Program-made: the position numbers and the translations under genes
In this document: positions 1-46,449 of the stretch, in pieces
How the letters are laid out: each line of letters starts with the position of its first letter
Numbering within the stretch: the first letter of the stretch is position 1
Source: Loripinus fragilis
Taxonomy: Eukaryota; Mollusca; Bivalvia; Lucinida; Lucinidae
Reading direction: 5' to 3'
Assembly: GCA_964019695.1 (NCBI GenBank)
Contig: OZ026515.1
Coordinates: 134,095,549-134,159,548 of the forward strand
Length of the DNA stretch: 64,000 nt
The notes under the pieces: generated by a model
Seen by the model: the letters and a program-made list of their open reading frames with translations, nothing else
Told to the model about the DNA's origin: nothing
Databases searched by the model: none

Positions 1-289
1 TAGAGACATCCTCGAGCTGCCTGCAGTCATACACTGCAAAAGTACACAGTAGAAGCTCCGTGAACTTCCTCACCTTCTGATCAACTAGCATCTGCTGCCT
101 TTGGCTCGAGGCAGGTAGTACTTAACATGGATCCATTGTTTTGTTTTTGTTGAGTGTATTAATCCAGTACGTCCTTGATTATGAACAGTTCGCTAGCATG
201 ATACATTCTAAGTGATGCCCAAAACGCATAATAGCAAAATTGTGATGATTTTTTAGGGAAAAAATGCAAAATACCACCAACAATCATAT

Positions 290-850
290 TTTTACATTTC
301 GGCCAACTTGGATGCCATGCTTGTATCTACAGTTGAGGAAAAACAAAATTATATATTATATGTAAGAAACAAACAATCATTGCAATTAAAACACATTTCA
401 CTCATAAAAATCTCTAAATATATTTATGTATGAAAAACAAAACAAAACATCAAAATTCTTTCTTCTTTGCAGCCATCTTGGATGCCATATTGTATCAAGA
501 TTCTCTTATAAATTGTTCACAAATAACAAGGTCACATTTTGAGCATTTCTTTGATTGGAAAAACTTGAATTTCATGCAATAATCTGAATTTAAGTTCATT
601 ATATGATGTTTACATAAAATAAGCTTGATTTAATATATACAAATGGCGGCCATCTTATAAAATGACCGCTATCTTGGATAATAAGCTCATCTACATGTGA
701 TGTAAGATAATTACATAATGTTTTATAGTTAAAATAGACACTTCCACTAGCTTTAAATAAAAGTTTATATCAAAATGATATCCAGCTTAGCAGGCTTTAC
801 ATAAAAACAGGTCGCCATTTTGAAATTCAAGATGGCGGCCGTCAAGGTAC
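290..850. repeat. Degenerate repeats with a GCCATCTTGG motif
   Basis: Variants of GCCATCTTGGATGCCAT and GGCGGCCATCTT recur on both strands in AT-rich DNA. No coding potential is seen from 1 to 1300. Confidence 0.4.
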
Positions 851-1315
851 ATTTCTGGCGTGGCACTGACCCTCAAAAATTTTGTTTATTACCAATCTGG
901 CCATGTACCAAGTTTCATGCTTTTATCATAAAATGCACGATTTTTTCACATATCCGCCCCGCTAAAAACCAGCCTTCTCAGCCACAGAGACTAGATAGAA
1001 TAGTGAAATTTCGCTTGGAGCAAGTTTTAATTTGATACTATTCAATAAGTGAATAGCAAAGGTGCTGATAAGACTGCGACGATGCGCAAGCTGGTCTGGG
1101 CCTTTGTAGACCCCGATGGCAGAATTCCTCGCGTACCTTTGTAAATTTAGAGTAGGCCTTCTATAATTTAGACTCACGACTATACTTGGGTCAACCTATG
1201 CCCAAGATAGCCATTATAGCCGCTAGTAAATCTTGGAAAAAAATGACATAGGACCCAAATTATAGCGAGGTGCTCTCAAAGTCTTTAGATAGTTCAATAC
1301 GCCATTTAAGCATAA

Positions 1316-1345
1316 TGACGTCATAAGAGCAAGTGACGTCATAAG
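1316..1345. promoter_or_regulatory. Two TGACGTCATAAG motifs 18 bp apart
   Basis: The CRE-like motif TGACGTCATAAG occurs at 1316-1327 and again at 1334-1345. No gene start is seen nearby, so the role is unknown. Confidence 0.3.
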
Positions 1346-2790
1346 CGCACACCAGGTACAAAATAGACGTTAGAGAATGTGACGAGATAGTCTGTCTTGC
1401 AGGTAAAACAAAACCAGAAAATCATATATATATAACTAAATATTTATTGTTGCTGTGGACTGTCAAAAATCCGCGAACAATCGACCTACATTTCCCTGGT
1501 AAAATGCGTGTTCCATTACACTGACTATTTTTTTTTCTTCACACAGATCTGAGCGTCCATCGTTTAGTATCCGTAAAGAATGCCACCTTTTGTTGTTCAT
1601 TTTACTTAAAATATTGTCTGCATTTCTAATGTGATATCAATCACTTTCAGATTACCATTACTGTCTGTAGAAAACATATCATAGTTGCGTAAAATCACAC
1701 TTTGTCATAATCGAACGCTACCAAGTATAGACGAGTCCAAGCACTACGTCACAAATCAATATCATCCGGAACACTACGGTCTTTATCCGATAGCTGGTAA
1801 ATAGTCTGGTTGGCAGAAAACTGTTGTTTACCTGTATCGGATATGGAAACAGCACATGTTTTATAGCGATTTAAAGCAAAATATATTTCATAAAAAATAA
1901 TTCTAACGACTGGTTCCCATAGTTTGATCATTGACCTATCAAATGATGTGTTTTTTCACACATTTTATTGTCTTTTAACAAAAATATCGGAGATTGAAAC
2001 GGTCGACATCGGACCAAAACACCAGAGCGGGGGCCCGTCAAAAACATATAAAAACTAATAAAAATAATTATTTTTTTCGCAAGAAAATTATTGTAAATGA
2101 ATGTCCGATCATTATTCTACATATCCAAATCAAAACATGGGACTAAAATATCGTTTTCAGATGATTTTCATCACGTAAATTTTGGCTCAGCTCAATGGCC
2201 ATTGCATTGAGCGGAAGGTTTTTTGCCAACCACAATAAAAAGTCACGTGGTCAAAATTGTTATCACGTGGTCAATAAGCCCGGATGAAAACAATAACATT
2301 GGACTGGTCTATTACCTCCCTTGTTAATTTAGAGTTAGGGCGGTAAAATGTTCACAAATGTTTTGGGGACGTTTTGACCAATTTGGAGACGTTTTTACCA
2401 ATTCGGGGACGTTTTGACTTGGGAACGTTTTGATTTGCGCCCAACAAAATTCATAAGGTTCGTTCAAAAATATGTTCTTTATTTTATATAACTCTACTTT
2501 CGATTTAACAGTAGGCTTCAACACCGATTGTTTTCTCTAAATATTACCTCGTTAAGTGGCCTATTCTTCATTTTGACAATTCTTCTGATAGCAGAATAGC
2601 TCCAGATATAATTGGTAGTAAACTCGTCAGTTTGACCACATGCTAAAATTGCTTAAAGAGGTTTGAAATAATGTAATCAGTTTTCGCGTTTTATCAGTTT
2701 CTCACTAGACTTGATTATCAGTTTGGACAGTGGACATGTGGCTGTTTGCAAGGGATGCAATAAACCTGCAACCCCATTTGATCAATATGC
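1346..2790. other. Intergenic DNA with nothing recognised
   Basis: Only short chance open frames occur here. A few repeated GGGGACGTTTTGA phrases (2364-2420) suggest a small local duplication. Confidence 0.5.
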
Positions 2791-2797
2791 TGGTATC

Positions 2798-3330
2798 TGT
2801 ATCTATCTATCTCTAGATACTGCCACAAGCAGGGATGACGCTAGATAAGTGCATCGTCCTTCTGATCGGGACGTTAACTGGATGTCCCCTGTGCAGGGAA
2901 AGTCACCCCCTGTGCAGGTTAAAGAACCCTACGGTAATTTAGATATGGTTACTTGTAGGCTTTCATCCTGCAACCCGGAGTGTACAAAGTACACCTGCCG
3001 ATAATACTCGAAAGAGGGTCTGGCAGTATATAGAGAAAGAAAGAAAGACATTCTTGGCAGGTTAGCGCAGTGTTTGTTATATAAGAAAGAAAAAGATCAG
3101 ATTATAGGAAGAAGTTTAAAAGCGATAGTGAGGATAAAAACAGATGATGGGTTAAAATAGTTAAGAATAGCTAAAATCAGATAAAAAAACCAAGCAAGTA
3201 GGGATCTTTGGACGGGAGTGTTGCAGCTTGCAGACTGCGGTTTTGAAAGCCTCGAGGCTCTGTAGGCGTGCAATGGGTTGTGGGAGGGCGTTCCACTGTA
3301 CTATTGCGAGGGGGAGAAGGAATATTTGTA
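2798..3330 (-). mobile_element. Non-LTR retrotransposon (LINE) 3' end
   Basis: Reading the - strand from 3327 down gives IVQWNALPQPIARLQSLEAF, then FKTAV and LQHSRP. This is the conserved W-N-x-L-P ... L-x-x-F-K tail of LINE reverse transcriptases. It is followed by a 3' region containing CCCTGTGCAGG repeats and ends in a TAGATAGATAG tail near 2800. Everything upstream of the C-terminus is missing, as in typical 5' truncation. Confidence 0.7.
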
Positions 3331-3507
3331 ATAATAATTATATTAAAACAATGATGTTTGTCTGTTTTCTCACACTAGCACTCCTCGCAAGATCTTCTAT
3401 GAGCATGATGAGCTGGGTCTCGCATGAACGTTTCACCCTGAAGCCATGCTGTAGGTCATATAAGATACCCTGCCCATCAAGTTGCTTTACCATATTTGAT
3501 GCAAGTA

Positions 3508-4405
3508 CGAGGATCATCCAATAAAGAATGAGACTTTTTCTATAGCGCTGTGAATTTACATGCTAGGCTTATGAAATTTCTTTCAAAGCTAGCTCATCTT
3601 TTTGGCTGTTCACATGTACCATATTCGATGTTTTACATAGTTGCAACTTTTGTTGCTAGGCAACATTAGAAGACTGGGCAAACATGCGTGGACGGCTCAC
3701 TATAGGTGGTTACCATAGCAACAGATTAAGATGTAAAGTTTATTTTTCTACTAGTACTTATATATGTTCATGCAATCTGTCTATAGCCAATAGGGGAAAG
3801 TAATGTTTCAGATTCTTGAGCCGTTACTATAGAAACAAAGCTTAAAAAATCAAGTTTTCAAGAAATATCTGGTATTTTCCCTGACCTCTTGACTTAAAAA
3901 GTTAATATCAAATAGTCGAAGGCAATTAAAGTGAACATAGTTCTGTTCATGTATACTTAATAGCAATAAGCTGCAGATAACGAAACATTTTGTGGGATAT
4001 CCTTCACTAACATAGTTACCATAGCAACACAAAGTAGTGTGTGGGTTGCTGGGCAACCAAAATAAAGGATATGCATATTTGGTTCATCTTTTATAGCATT
4101 TTATGTAACACTAAGATTGTTTAGTAGAAGCAATTATATCAAGAGGTTATATTCTATCTATGAGTGAAAATACAAGACTAATTTAATAAACGTGGGTTTT
4201 CAAAAAATAATGTAAACGTGGCCATGGGTCTTCAAGTCCTTCTACAAAACATCCCGTTACTATGGCAACTGATCAATCACAAACATATTGTTTATATTCC
4301 TGAATTGCTAAGATGTTATACTATTATTATGGTGAATTTTAACTAAATGCACACACAGGTTTTCATACTATGAATAAAGTCTCATTCTTTATTGGATGAC
4401 CCTCG
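3508..4405. mobile_element. Mariner-like element flanked by TA
   Basis: A 28-bp terminal inverted repeat beginning CGAGGRTCATCCAATAAA has matching ends at 3508 and 4405, each flanked by TA. The 0.9-kb interior has no intact transposase and contains several ACCATAGCAAC phrases, so it is non-autonomous or decayed. Confidence 0.7.
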
Positions 4406-4584
4406 TATATGTTCAAGCACCTAGCGAAATACGCAGGTGAGGGAAATTGGTCTATAATTGGCTGCCAGAGATAATTGTCTGTATTGATTAACCAACTTTT
4501 GAAAAGAAGTATATATGTTTTAAAGTTGAGGAAACCACTATAGAGCCATGTTTTAAAAAGGGCTACTATTAAAGGAAAGAATAT

Positions 4585-4751
4585 GTTTCCCATAGCGAGT
4601 AGATTCTTTTCTTTAAGAGCAGACTCTATGAGTAAAGAAAATAATTTTAAAGTGCATTAAATTGACGAACTGCCAAAATTAAACTGCGCCAATATATCAG
4701 TTCTTTTTAAATCACCAAATTTTGATGCCACAAATATTATAAATGTTTTAT
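4585..4751 (+). repeat. Dispersed repeat, copy 1
   Basis: The segment from TTCTTTTCTTTAAGAG to the ATATTA near 4740 is closely matched at 24985-25138. It is of unknown class. Confidence 0.6.
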
Positions 4752-5447
4752 CTTGTTGATACCTTGTTAATGATAGGGAAAATTATTAAGTCCTGATGGC
4801 TTATTATTCCCTTCGATGTCTTGATTTTTCGATGTCATCAGTTCTGGTTGAATTGTGATAAGAATTAAGATTAACATAGTTATAGATAGATTTAATATAT
4901 ATCAGCCATATCATATCTTTTTTTACAGTAATGACTCTGAAGTCAAAATTGTTCCTGCCCAGAGGTCTTAAAATATCTTGGGAACCATTCATATCCCCAT
5001 CCCTAATGCAATGGAGTAGCCAGAAAGCTGAAAAAGCTATGCACATCAAAGGGAGACTACTGTATCAAGTAGTGATTAGATCTCCACAGTTATGTCCCTT
5101 TTCAAATTTGGAAGCAGTTCCTTGTGGTATGGAAAACACTTTTACCACATTAGGTGAGCTCCCTTGAGTATTACTATTTTTATTACGCACATGTGTATAC
5201 TGCGTAATGGGAGCTACGTCAATTTAATGTATTATTCTTTTTTAAATGATTAGACAAATGCATGCATTAGCAATGTCAAAGTGTGCCATGACCGGGGGCT
5301 ATGCGCAAACCCATCCCCAATTATAATGCTTTATATCATGAAAACTATAGCCTCCCCTTTAAACGGTATGTTTATATTTTGGCTTCTTTAAAATGATAAG
5401 ATGCATTCATTGGCATTAACAGATTGATGTGACCGCTTAAAGTTTGA

Positions 5448-39759
<34,312 letters not shown>

Positions 39760-39853
39760 TGATTGACCCTCTTATAGAATACTTTTTTAATGACCATCTT
39801 ATAGAATAATTTTTGATTGACCCTCTTGTAGAATACTTTAGGATAATTTATAA

Positions 39854-39864
39854 AATAAAATAAA
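39854..39864 (+). terminator. Poly(A) signal of NDOR1
   Basis: Two overlapping AATAAA hexamers lie about 95 bp after the NDOR1 stop codon. This gives a short 3' UTR. Confidence 0.6.
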
Positions 39865-39952
39865 AAGAATGTCATGACTGTGTTTCTGATTAATTTTTCA
39901 GCTTTAAATTACCACCTAAAATATAGCTGTCAACTTGCTCTATTTTTCCCAA

Positions 39953-40125
39953 AAGAAGGATTGTTGTCAATTACACGCGAAAGTATGTGCAGGAAGTACT
40001 GGTTAACCGCTTGTTCAAGCTTGCCCAGAAAAAAAGTGTGGTTAGGTGAACTGACCATCGCGGACATGACCATAGCTGTTGACTGGGACGTAAAGCAACA
40101 AACCAAACCAAAACCCAAAAAGAAG
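39953..40125 (+). mobile_element. Truncated copy of the second SINE family
   Basis: It matches the 3' part of 8337-8641, including AAGTACTGGTTAACCG and CATGACCATAGCTGTTGA, and ends ACCAAACCAAAAC. Confidence 0.7.
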
Positions 40126-40292
40126 GAAGGTTTTATGAAATCTGTCTTTATTTATTCCGATGGATTTACCCATACACCGTCATATTGATGCAGCAATTAT
40201 GGAATTGTACATCTAATATCTTGTATAGGGGTCACAGTTTAGAATTTCTTAATAATGATGTGTTTTTGTACCTGAAGATTGTTTCATTTTAG

Positions 40293-40359
40293 AAAACAGT
40301 GCAGACCTTGATGTAATGCTGCACTATGTGGGATTTGGTCTGGGTCTCCACTGTTTGTC
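40293..40359. repeat. Hairpin repeat, GATGTAATGCTGCA subtype
   Basis: AAAACAGTGCAGACC faces GGTCTGGGTCTCCACTGTTT. Confidence 0.6.
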
Positions 40360-40435
40360 AAAGTACTAGTTTATGGGTATCCAGTATTAAGGGTAACTTA
40401 TTAAAGGAAATGTGACTAGATCAGCCAATGGTGTA

Positions 40436-40828
40436 CAGTAAAACCTGTGTAAAACAGCCACTCAAAAATAGAAAAAAATAAAGACCTTAATGACAGATGG
40501 TAGCTTAATGAAGGTCAAAAATATTGCAGAATGCTCCCTCCATTAACCCATTTATGCCGAATGGAATTTCCCACCGTTATCAATTGGAACAGTCCATCTC
40601 TGTTTTAAGGGATGTTGGATGGTATTTTTCATTTTCTTTCAAATTTTAATAGAAAATTCTGCAAGCAAACAGTGGAGATCCAGACCAGACACGGCATTTC
40701 GCAGTGTCTGGTCTGGGTTTGCCCTGTTTTCCTATGTCACATAAAAAGGACGCTAGGCTTGTGATAATTGGTCTTGGAAAACAATTTTCAGTTTTTTTGA
40801 GAGCTGTTGTTTTACACAGGTTTTACTG
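40436..40828. mobile_element. CAGTAAAACCTGTGTAAAA element, copy 2, with insertion
   Basis: The ends are as in 38571-38776. The interior is enlarged by a unit starting TTAACCCATTTATGCC that carries a hairpin at 40662-40731. Confidence 0.7.
40662..40731. repeat. Hairpin repeat with a unique inner stem
   Basis: GATCCAGACCAGACAC and GTGTCTGGTCTGGGTT pair inside the shared AAACAGT / CCTGTTTT flanks. Confidence 0.7.
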
Positions 40829-41040
40829 TATCTATAAATGAGTACAAACAGTTTAGACCTAGATGAAATGCCATATACCTCCTCTGTTGTCTTCATCAAA
40901 CCTGTCTTGAGTTTTACCCAGATTTCCTCAGTAGTGGTGGCCACTTCAGATTCCACAATGGACACATATGCCTTGAAGACCCTCTTGAATCGGCTTCACG
41001 CTTGAGGATCTCTGAGCTGAGCTTCTTGACTTTTGGACGG
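40753..41040 (-). pseudogene. LINE protein fragment
   Basis: The - strand reads SRFKRVFKAYVSIVESEVAT, EEIWVKLKTGLMKTTEEVYG. This resembles the segment between the endonuclease and reverse transcriptase in RTE-type LINE proteins (W..K..L..AAEEVLG). Both ends are lost. The assignment rests on a weak pattern. Confidence 0.4.
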
Positions 41041-41049
41041 GTAAAGAAT

Positions 41050-41947
41050 TTCTAGCGATAAGGCGAGCAATCTCCCTAAATGAGACGTTCGTTTTATTTT
41101 GTTGAAATGACGACTGGAGAAACTAGGCACATTAAACAAATATATATAGACGGGCCGTCGATGCACCATTGCCCCCGAATTTGTATATTTAAAATGGGAT
41201 TTCCTTAGTGCATGTAATAACTCTACTTCTTATTGAATGGGAATTTATTTCGATCATCAACTGTACTTGTTATTCAGTAACATATATGGGAACTAGACCG
41301 TTAAACAAGGGAACCAATCGTCCTATCACGCTATGTACAGTAAAACTATTTATACAGTTGATGTACAATAAAAACGACCATCTTGCAAAGTGGTCTATTT
41401 TTTGTCAGATATTTGATGTCTTCTTTCGCTTATACAACCCCTTTGCCCCCCTAGACCCAAGACGCCCTTTACATATGTTATGTATTTGTATAGCGACATT
41501 TAATTGTCCAAAGGGTATCTTGGGTCTAGGGGGGCAAAGCATCTAAAAACAAACTGAAAGACGCCAGTTTCATCTTTTCAATGACAAACGTCACAATTTT
41601 AAGTATATTTCGTACGCATGCGCAGAAGAAAAACCGCAAAGTTTCGAAAATGAAGGGTACTTATATCCTTAATATTTTAGCACTTTTACTTTTTGAAAAC
41701 CTGCAAAGGATTTACTAAAACTCTCGTCTGAACGGCACCCAGTCTAAAGACGTAAAATGAGGGGTGGGAGTAGAAGGCGCAAGTTTTAACGGTTTTGTAA
41801 ATGATGAATCGCTTTGAAACCTATTTTGATGCTTTCTATGTAAATTTTACTACCGGAACAGACCAATTTTAAAAACATTAGGGCAATTTCAAAATTTAGG
41901 TTTTGTAATCATGTCAACTAGGGAAAATATACGCCTTATCGCTAGAA
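41050..41947. mobile_element. TTCTAGCGATAAGGCG inverted-repeat element
   Basis: The ends TTCTAGCGATAAGGCG and CGCCTTATCGCTAGAA pair. A second palindrome, CTTTGCCCCCCTAGACCCAAG with its inverse, lies inside at 41440-41541. Confidence 0.65.
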
Positions 41948-42088
41948 CTCCTTTGTGCTTGATTTGGGGCATATCAATCATCATGCTACACACCAGGAGC
42001 TGATGCGATAGAGCAACCATCTCTCCAGGGATCACCTTCACACCAATAACAAACTTAAAAATAACACAAAGTAAGAAAGTAATCTGTA

Positions 42089-42629
42089 CAATCAAGTACC
42101 ACACCTGACCCAGGATACCACATAGGAAAGTGACAAAAACACAATTAAACATCACAAACAAGAGCCAAGAGGTCAGCCCTTTCCCAGCAGGTAACCACAA
42201 GGCAGCAATGAACGAACAGACTCAAAAGCATGAAAAACACAACACATAAATAACACAAATGATCCACAAAAGAAGTACCGCCTTACTGTGGGGCTTAGGA
42301 GATGATGCATTGATAAGTTAGGGGTCTTTCATGCAAACCAAATATCTATGTGTCTTGATCCACATCTGAATTAAGGGTGAGGTTGGCACTGTTAAAACGG
42401 TTTAAGCCCTCCGGTAAAATATTTTACTGACCGTTCCAAGCGGTACTTCTTTTGTGGATCTTTTATGGGTTTTTTTCTCTCTTGTGTTTGCTTTATGCGC
42501 ATCTGTTTATATGTGCTTTGCAGTCACCTGCTGGGAAAGGGCTGACCTCTTGGCTCTCGTTTGTGGTGTCTAACTGTGAGTTTGTCACTTTCCGATTGGT
42601 ATCCTGGGTCAGATGTGGTACTTGATTGT
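42089..42629. repeat. Large inverted repeat with arms of about 195 bp
   Basis: The arms 42089-42284 and 42438-42629 include CAATCAAGTACCACACCTGA, GCCAAGAGGTCAGCCCTTTC and GATCCACAAAAGAAGTACCG with inverses. Similarity falls in the middle of the arms. Confidence 0.75.
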
Positions 42630-42949
42630 ATTGATTCCTGATCTTTGCACCCTTACTTACTTAAACCAGTTTCACGGCTATCTGAGTTGCTGTATTACCG
42701 GACCTGTATGTAATGTGATGACTATCAGCTTTCTTGAAGCACGTTTTACCTAGGAGCAGGTCATATGATAGTACATATTACAGAATCCATTCACCCTCAC
42801 CATCAGGGACTGGCTTGCCATACCCACAGCCTCCATGTACTTCTTTTTAACCTGAGCCTGTGATGCTATGAGATGAGGAACTCTGATGCTGGGATCATTG
42901 CAGTCACAGCCCTTAGCTGGTCATAGAATAGATCCTTGTCGAGGGCGGG

Positions 42950-43358
42950 TTTTGTTTTGTTTGTTTGATTTTTTTTATTTGATTCTTTACGTCCCATCAA
43001 CAATCTTTCAGTTAAACAGGGACGGGTCTTTCTGGGTTGAACCAGTACTATCTAGGATAAATGTATCTTGCTCAAGGACCACAACACAGTGACGCCAGTG
43101 AGGCTCGAACCCTCGGTCTTGAGTCAAGCACTCTACCACTGAGCCAATGCGCTCCCTTGTTTGTTTGATTTGATTCTATACGTCCCATCAACAATCTTTC
43201 AGTTAAACAGGGACGGGTCTTCTTGGGTTGAAACAGTACTAAGCTAGGATAAATGTGTCTTGCTCAAGGACCACAATGCGGTGACGCCGGTGAGGCTCGA
43301 ACCCCCGGCCCCTGGGTCTCAAGTCAAGCACTCTACCACTGAGCCACTGCCCTCCCAT
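42950..43358 (-). mobile_element. Tandem pair of SINEs inserted in the mariner end
   Basis: Two - strand copies of the 6408 family abut (42950-43156 and 43157-43358). TCGAGGGCGGG is repeated at 42939-42949 and 43359-43369 as the target duplication of the pair as a whole. Confidence 0.85.
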
Positions 43359-43384
43359 TCGAGGGCGGGATCAAAAGTAATGCA

Positions 43385-44504
43385 ACCAATGGTGTAAATG
43401 ACAACTAAAGGTGAGATTGCATTTTCGTTTATTTCAAACTGTCAAAATACCTCTCTTCACAGATACACAAGGTTTCAAACTTTGAATCCAATCCTTGAAG
43501 GCTTTTTCATAGTCTTTTATGGGTATACCTGTAAGGAGGTTAGATATGGAGGCAGCTAACATTTGGCGGGAGGTATATTTCTGCCAGCAAGAATTTTCTT
43601 GCGACTAGGGAAGAAAAAAAGTCACAGATGACTAAATCAGGGGAATAGGGTGAATGGCCTAGAACATAGACCCCCTGTTCTTATAAAAAAAGATGACGTC
43701 ACACTTCCGGCCTTGTGACTTGAGGCAATGTCATGTAGCAAATAAATACCACAGATGCCTGTCTTCGGTCAACATTTCTGGTAGAGTTTGACAAGTTTTC
43801 TAAAAACTTTTTCCCTTAAAGCCTTATACTCATTGAATTGCCTTTGGGTATAGAGACTTGTATTGCTAGTCCATTAGGAGTGAAAAATATGGCATGCATA
43901 ACCTTTTTACACTAGTCATCCTTTTGACAATACAATGCCTTCTCGCATTTTGGTGAGCTATATATACTGATTACTTATTTTTCGATGTGTTTCAAAATAA
44001 TGCATCCAAGACTCATCATCTAATACTACATTCATAAATATTTTCTGATCATATCTTCGAAATCGTTTTAACAGTTTGCCCGCCGTCCTAACATGCGTTC
44101 AATTTTGCTCCTCATTGAGCATACGTGGGGCCCACCAAGTGCTTTCTTTCTTCATTTTCAAAATATTTCGCCAAAAGCGCAATGCAAATGCTTTTGAAAT
44201 TCCAACCATGTCCGCAATCTGCTGAGAGGTATATCTTGCGTCTTATTTTACTAAAAAATTGTTTTTAAACAATCTTTGGATTAATTGCAGATTTAGATCT
44301 ACAAGATTTAGGAGCACTAACAGACCCTACGCCTGCACTGAATTTTCTAATCCGTCTGCAAACTGTGAAAAATGACATTGATTTACTACCATAAACAGTA
44401 CATATGTCAGCATAAGTGTCCGTTGAACTTCTGGTAAGTAATGCACGAGTCTTAATTTCAGGCCTGATTTCGCTGGCATTTTCAACGCTTCTCCCATCCA
44501 TTTT
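43385..44504 (-). pseudogene. Mariner transposase, broken
   Basis: The - strand carries an N-terminal helix-turn-helix region (residues EIKTRALLTRSSTDTYADIC and VYGS) and the catalytic segments LDDESWMHYFE, HDIASSHKA and HSPYSPDLVICDFF. These are the hallmarks of DD34D mariner transposases. Several stops and frame changes separate them, so no full-length product is possible. Nothing else in the window encodes a usable copy. Confidence 0.85.
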
Positions 44505-44915
44505 GCTTAACCCCCTATGAGTGGGGTTTGTTCAAAAGTAAATTTCACGCCAGATATTGTGTCTAAATGTGTAGTTGATACATCGATTGAAAGGTGTGAG
44601 AGTTTGTCTTCCCGCTAGCATTTGCAGTGAATATTAGCTGATGGCATTACTTTTGATCCCATCCTCGTATTGCATCACTCAGACCACATTACGTGGCATA
44701 GACAGACAGGAAGCAAAACACTCGCTGACCCAATATGATCTCGTCGGAGACTCACTTTACCTCAAATACCTTCTCTATCCACTTCTCAGCTACAAACACC
44801 CCGACAGTACTTCAAAATAGTATATTTTAAAATTGAGATGGAAAAAACGAACTAAACATTATCATACTCATGACTTTGGATTTTAAAAGACATTCAATGC
44901 GATTTTTATCAAGTA

Positions 44916-45238
44916 TTGATAGTTCCCACTCAACTGATAGTTACTATAGGTCAGCCATCTTGTAGGTCAAAAGTCAATAGACAAATAGGCAAAACATAGA
45001 TAAACCTATTTTTCTAAAAACCTCTGCATCATTGTGCAGTGACAGTTGTGCAATGATTTATGCATAAATGGATTTCAAAGAATAAACATGTTTTGTTTAA
45101 CATGAAAAGATAGTCTTGATAAGTAAAATAAAAAAGATTTTCTATTTTTCATCTATATGGTCTATTGATTTTTGACCGACAAAATGGCTGACCCATTTTT
45201 TCAAAGGAATTAACTATCGGTTGAGTTAGAACTATCAA
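44916..45238. mobile_element. TTGATAGTTCCCACTCAAC element
   Basis: The ends TTGATAGTTCCCACTCAACT and GGTTGAGTTAGAACTATCAA pair. Inner GTCAGCCATCTTGT / CAAAATGGCTGAC also pairs. Confidence 0.7.
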
Positions 45239-45469
45239 GTGATGTTATAGTACCCTTATACATAAAATAATGGATTACTAAATGTTTTGGGGGGTCAAAT
45301 TTTGCTACTCCTCCCTTTGATTGCGTCTCCGTCTGCATATCTTATTATAATTTGTATTCATTTCTCATGCACCAAACACCTTATTCAAGAGGATACCAGT
45401 GCTATCTTAAGCATAGGGAAGTTTTGGGAAGTATCTGAAAAAAAATAGGCAGATACACTATTAAAATGT

Positions 45470-46150
45470 GTCTTTAATAACAGAGTTATTGCCCTTGACT
45501 CATTTTAGAAATTCATATTCATTCAATATCTTAAATGAATCAATGTAATTTGACAAAATTTGCATATACATCGATATTGACTGGCTCCTTGCATCAATTT
45601 GTGTAAATTCATAACAGAGTAATGACCCTTGACTCCTGTCAGAATTTCAATTCAGCCCAATATGCATTTATATTGACAAGATCTATGTTTAGGTTGTTAA
45701 TCGTCGAATTGTGCAAATTTATCACAGAGTTATTGCCCTTGACTCATGCCAGATTATCGTTCCTGCTCTATATCTTAAGAGTAAATGGATTGAATTTGAC
45801 ACAGTTTTGGATATGAATTGATTTTCACAAAATTTAGGTTGATGTTGCACATTAATTTGCAATGCAAAGTTAACCAATAAAGGGCCAATCACGACTGCAG
45901 TAGACCAAATTTTACGACATTTCTCCTAATTTTCGAAAAAATAAGGTATGATATTTCAGACGATTCTCATGAAATATCATTTCATGAGAATCGTCTGTCA
46001 ACAGACGATTCTCATGAAATATCATGCCTTATTTGTTATTTTTGAAAAAGCAGCAAAATTTGAAATTGTCGTCTGCTGCAAATTATAGGTGGCACTTTAT
46101 AAGTTAATATAACATCGTTATGGCAATTAGCTCATGTTAGATTTTTGGTT
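45470..46150. repeat. Degenerate tandem repeats with TTATTGCCCTTGACTCAT
   Basis: Three or four units of about 120 bp can be made out. They are interrupted by a palindromic block at 45941-46032. Confidence 0.5.
45941..46032. repeat. A-A'-A inverted triplet
   Basis: AGACGATTCTCATGAAATAT occurs forward, inverted and forward again within 92 bp, inside the outer arms ATAAGGTATGATATTTC / GAAATATCATGCCTTAT. Confidence 0.85.
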
Positions 46151-46449
46151 CTGCTTGTTTTTGTGAGAATGAGTCGATGGACTTTGACAAACTCTGTATA
46201 CCCATAGGACAGAGACCAAATACCTTACTAAGTTCAAGTAAGTCAGTTAAAACCTCTCCAGCAGCAGCTGTTTATTTATGTCAACACTTCAAAATTGCAA
46301 GATGAATTGTTTATACAGTGTGCTCCCTGGGAAACTGGAAGTTACAATACTTATCACATTAATAAACACTGGTGGAACTGACTCCCCTGTGCATAAAAGT
46401 AGTTCTACTTTCTAGAACTGCACTATTGACGTAGAAAGTCACTGGGTAT

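Larger units (their letters stand above)
42940..44666 (-). mobile_element. Mariner element interrupted by a SINE pair
   Basis: The ends CGAGGGCGGGATCAAAAG and its near inverse enclose a decayed mariner transposase. The right end is followed by TA. The left end is split by two SINEs, so its outermost bases are at 42940-42949 and the rest resumes at 43360. Confidence 0.8.

Noticed and set aside
3228..3524. 98-codon + strand open frame
   Set aside because: The coding signal is on the - strand as a LINE reverse-transcriptase tail.
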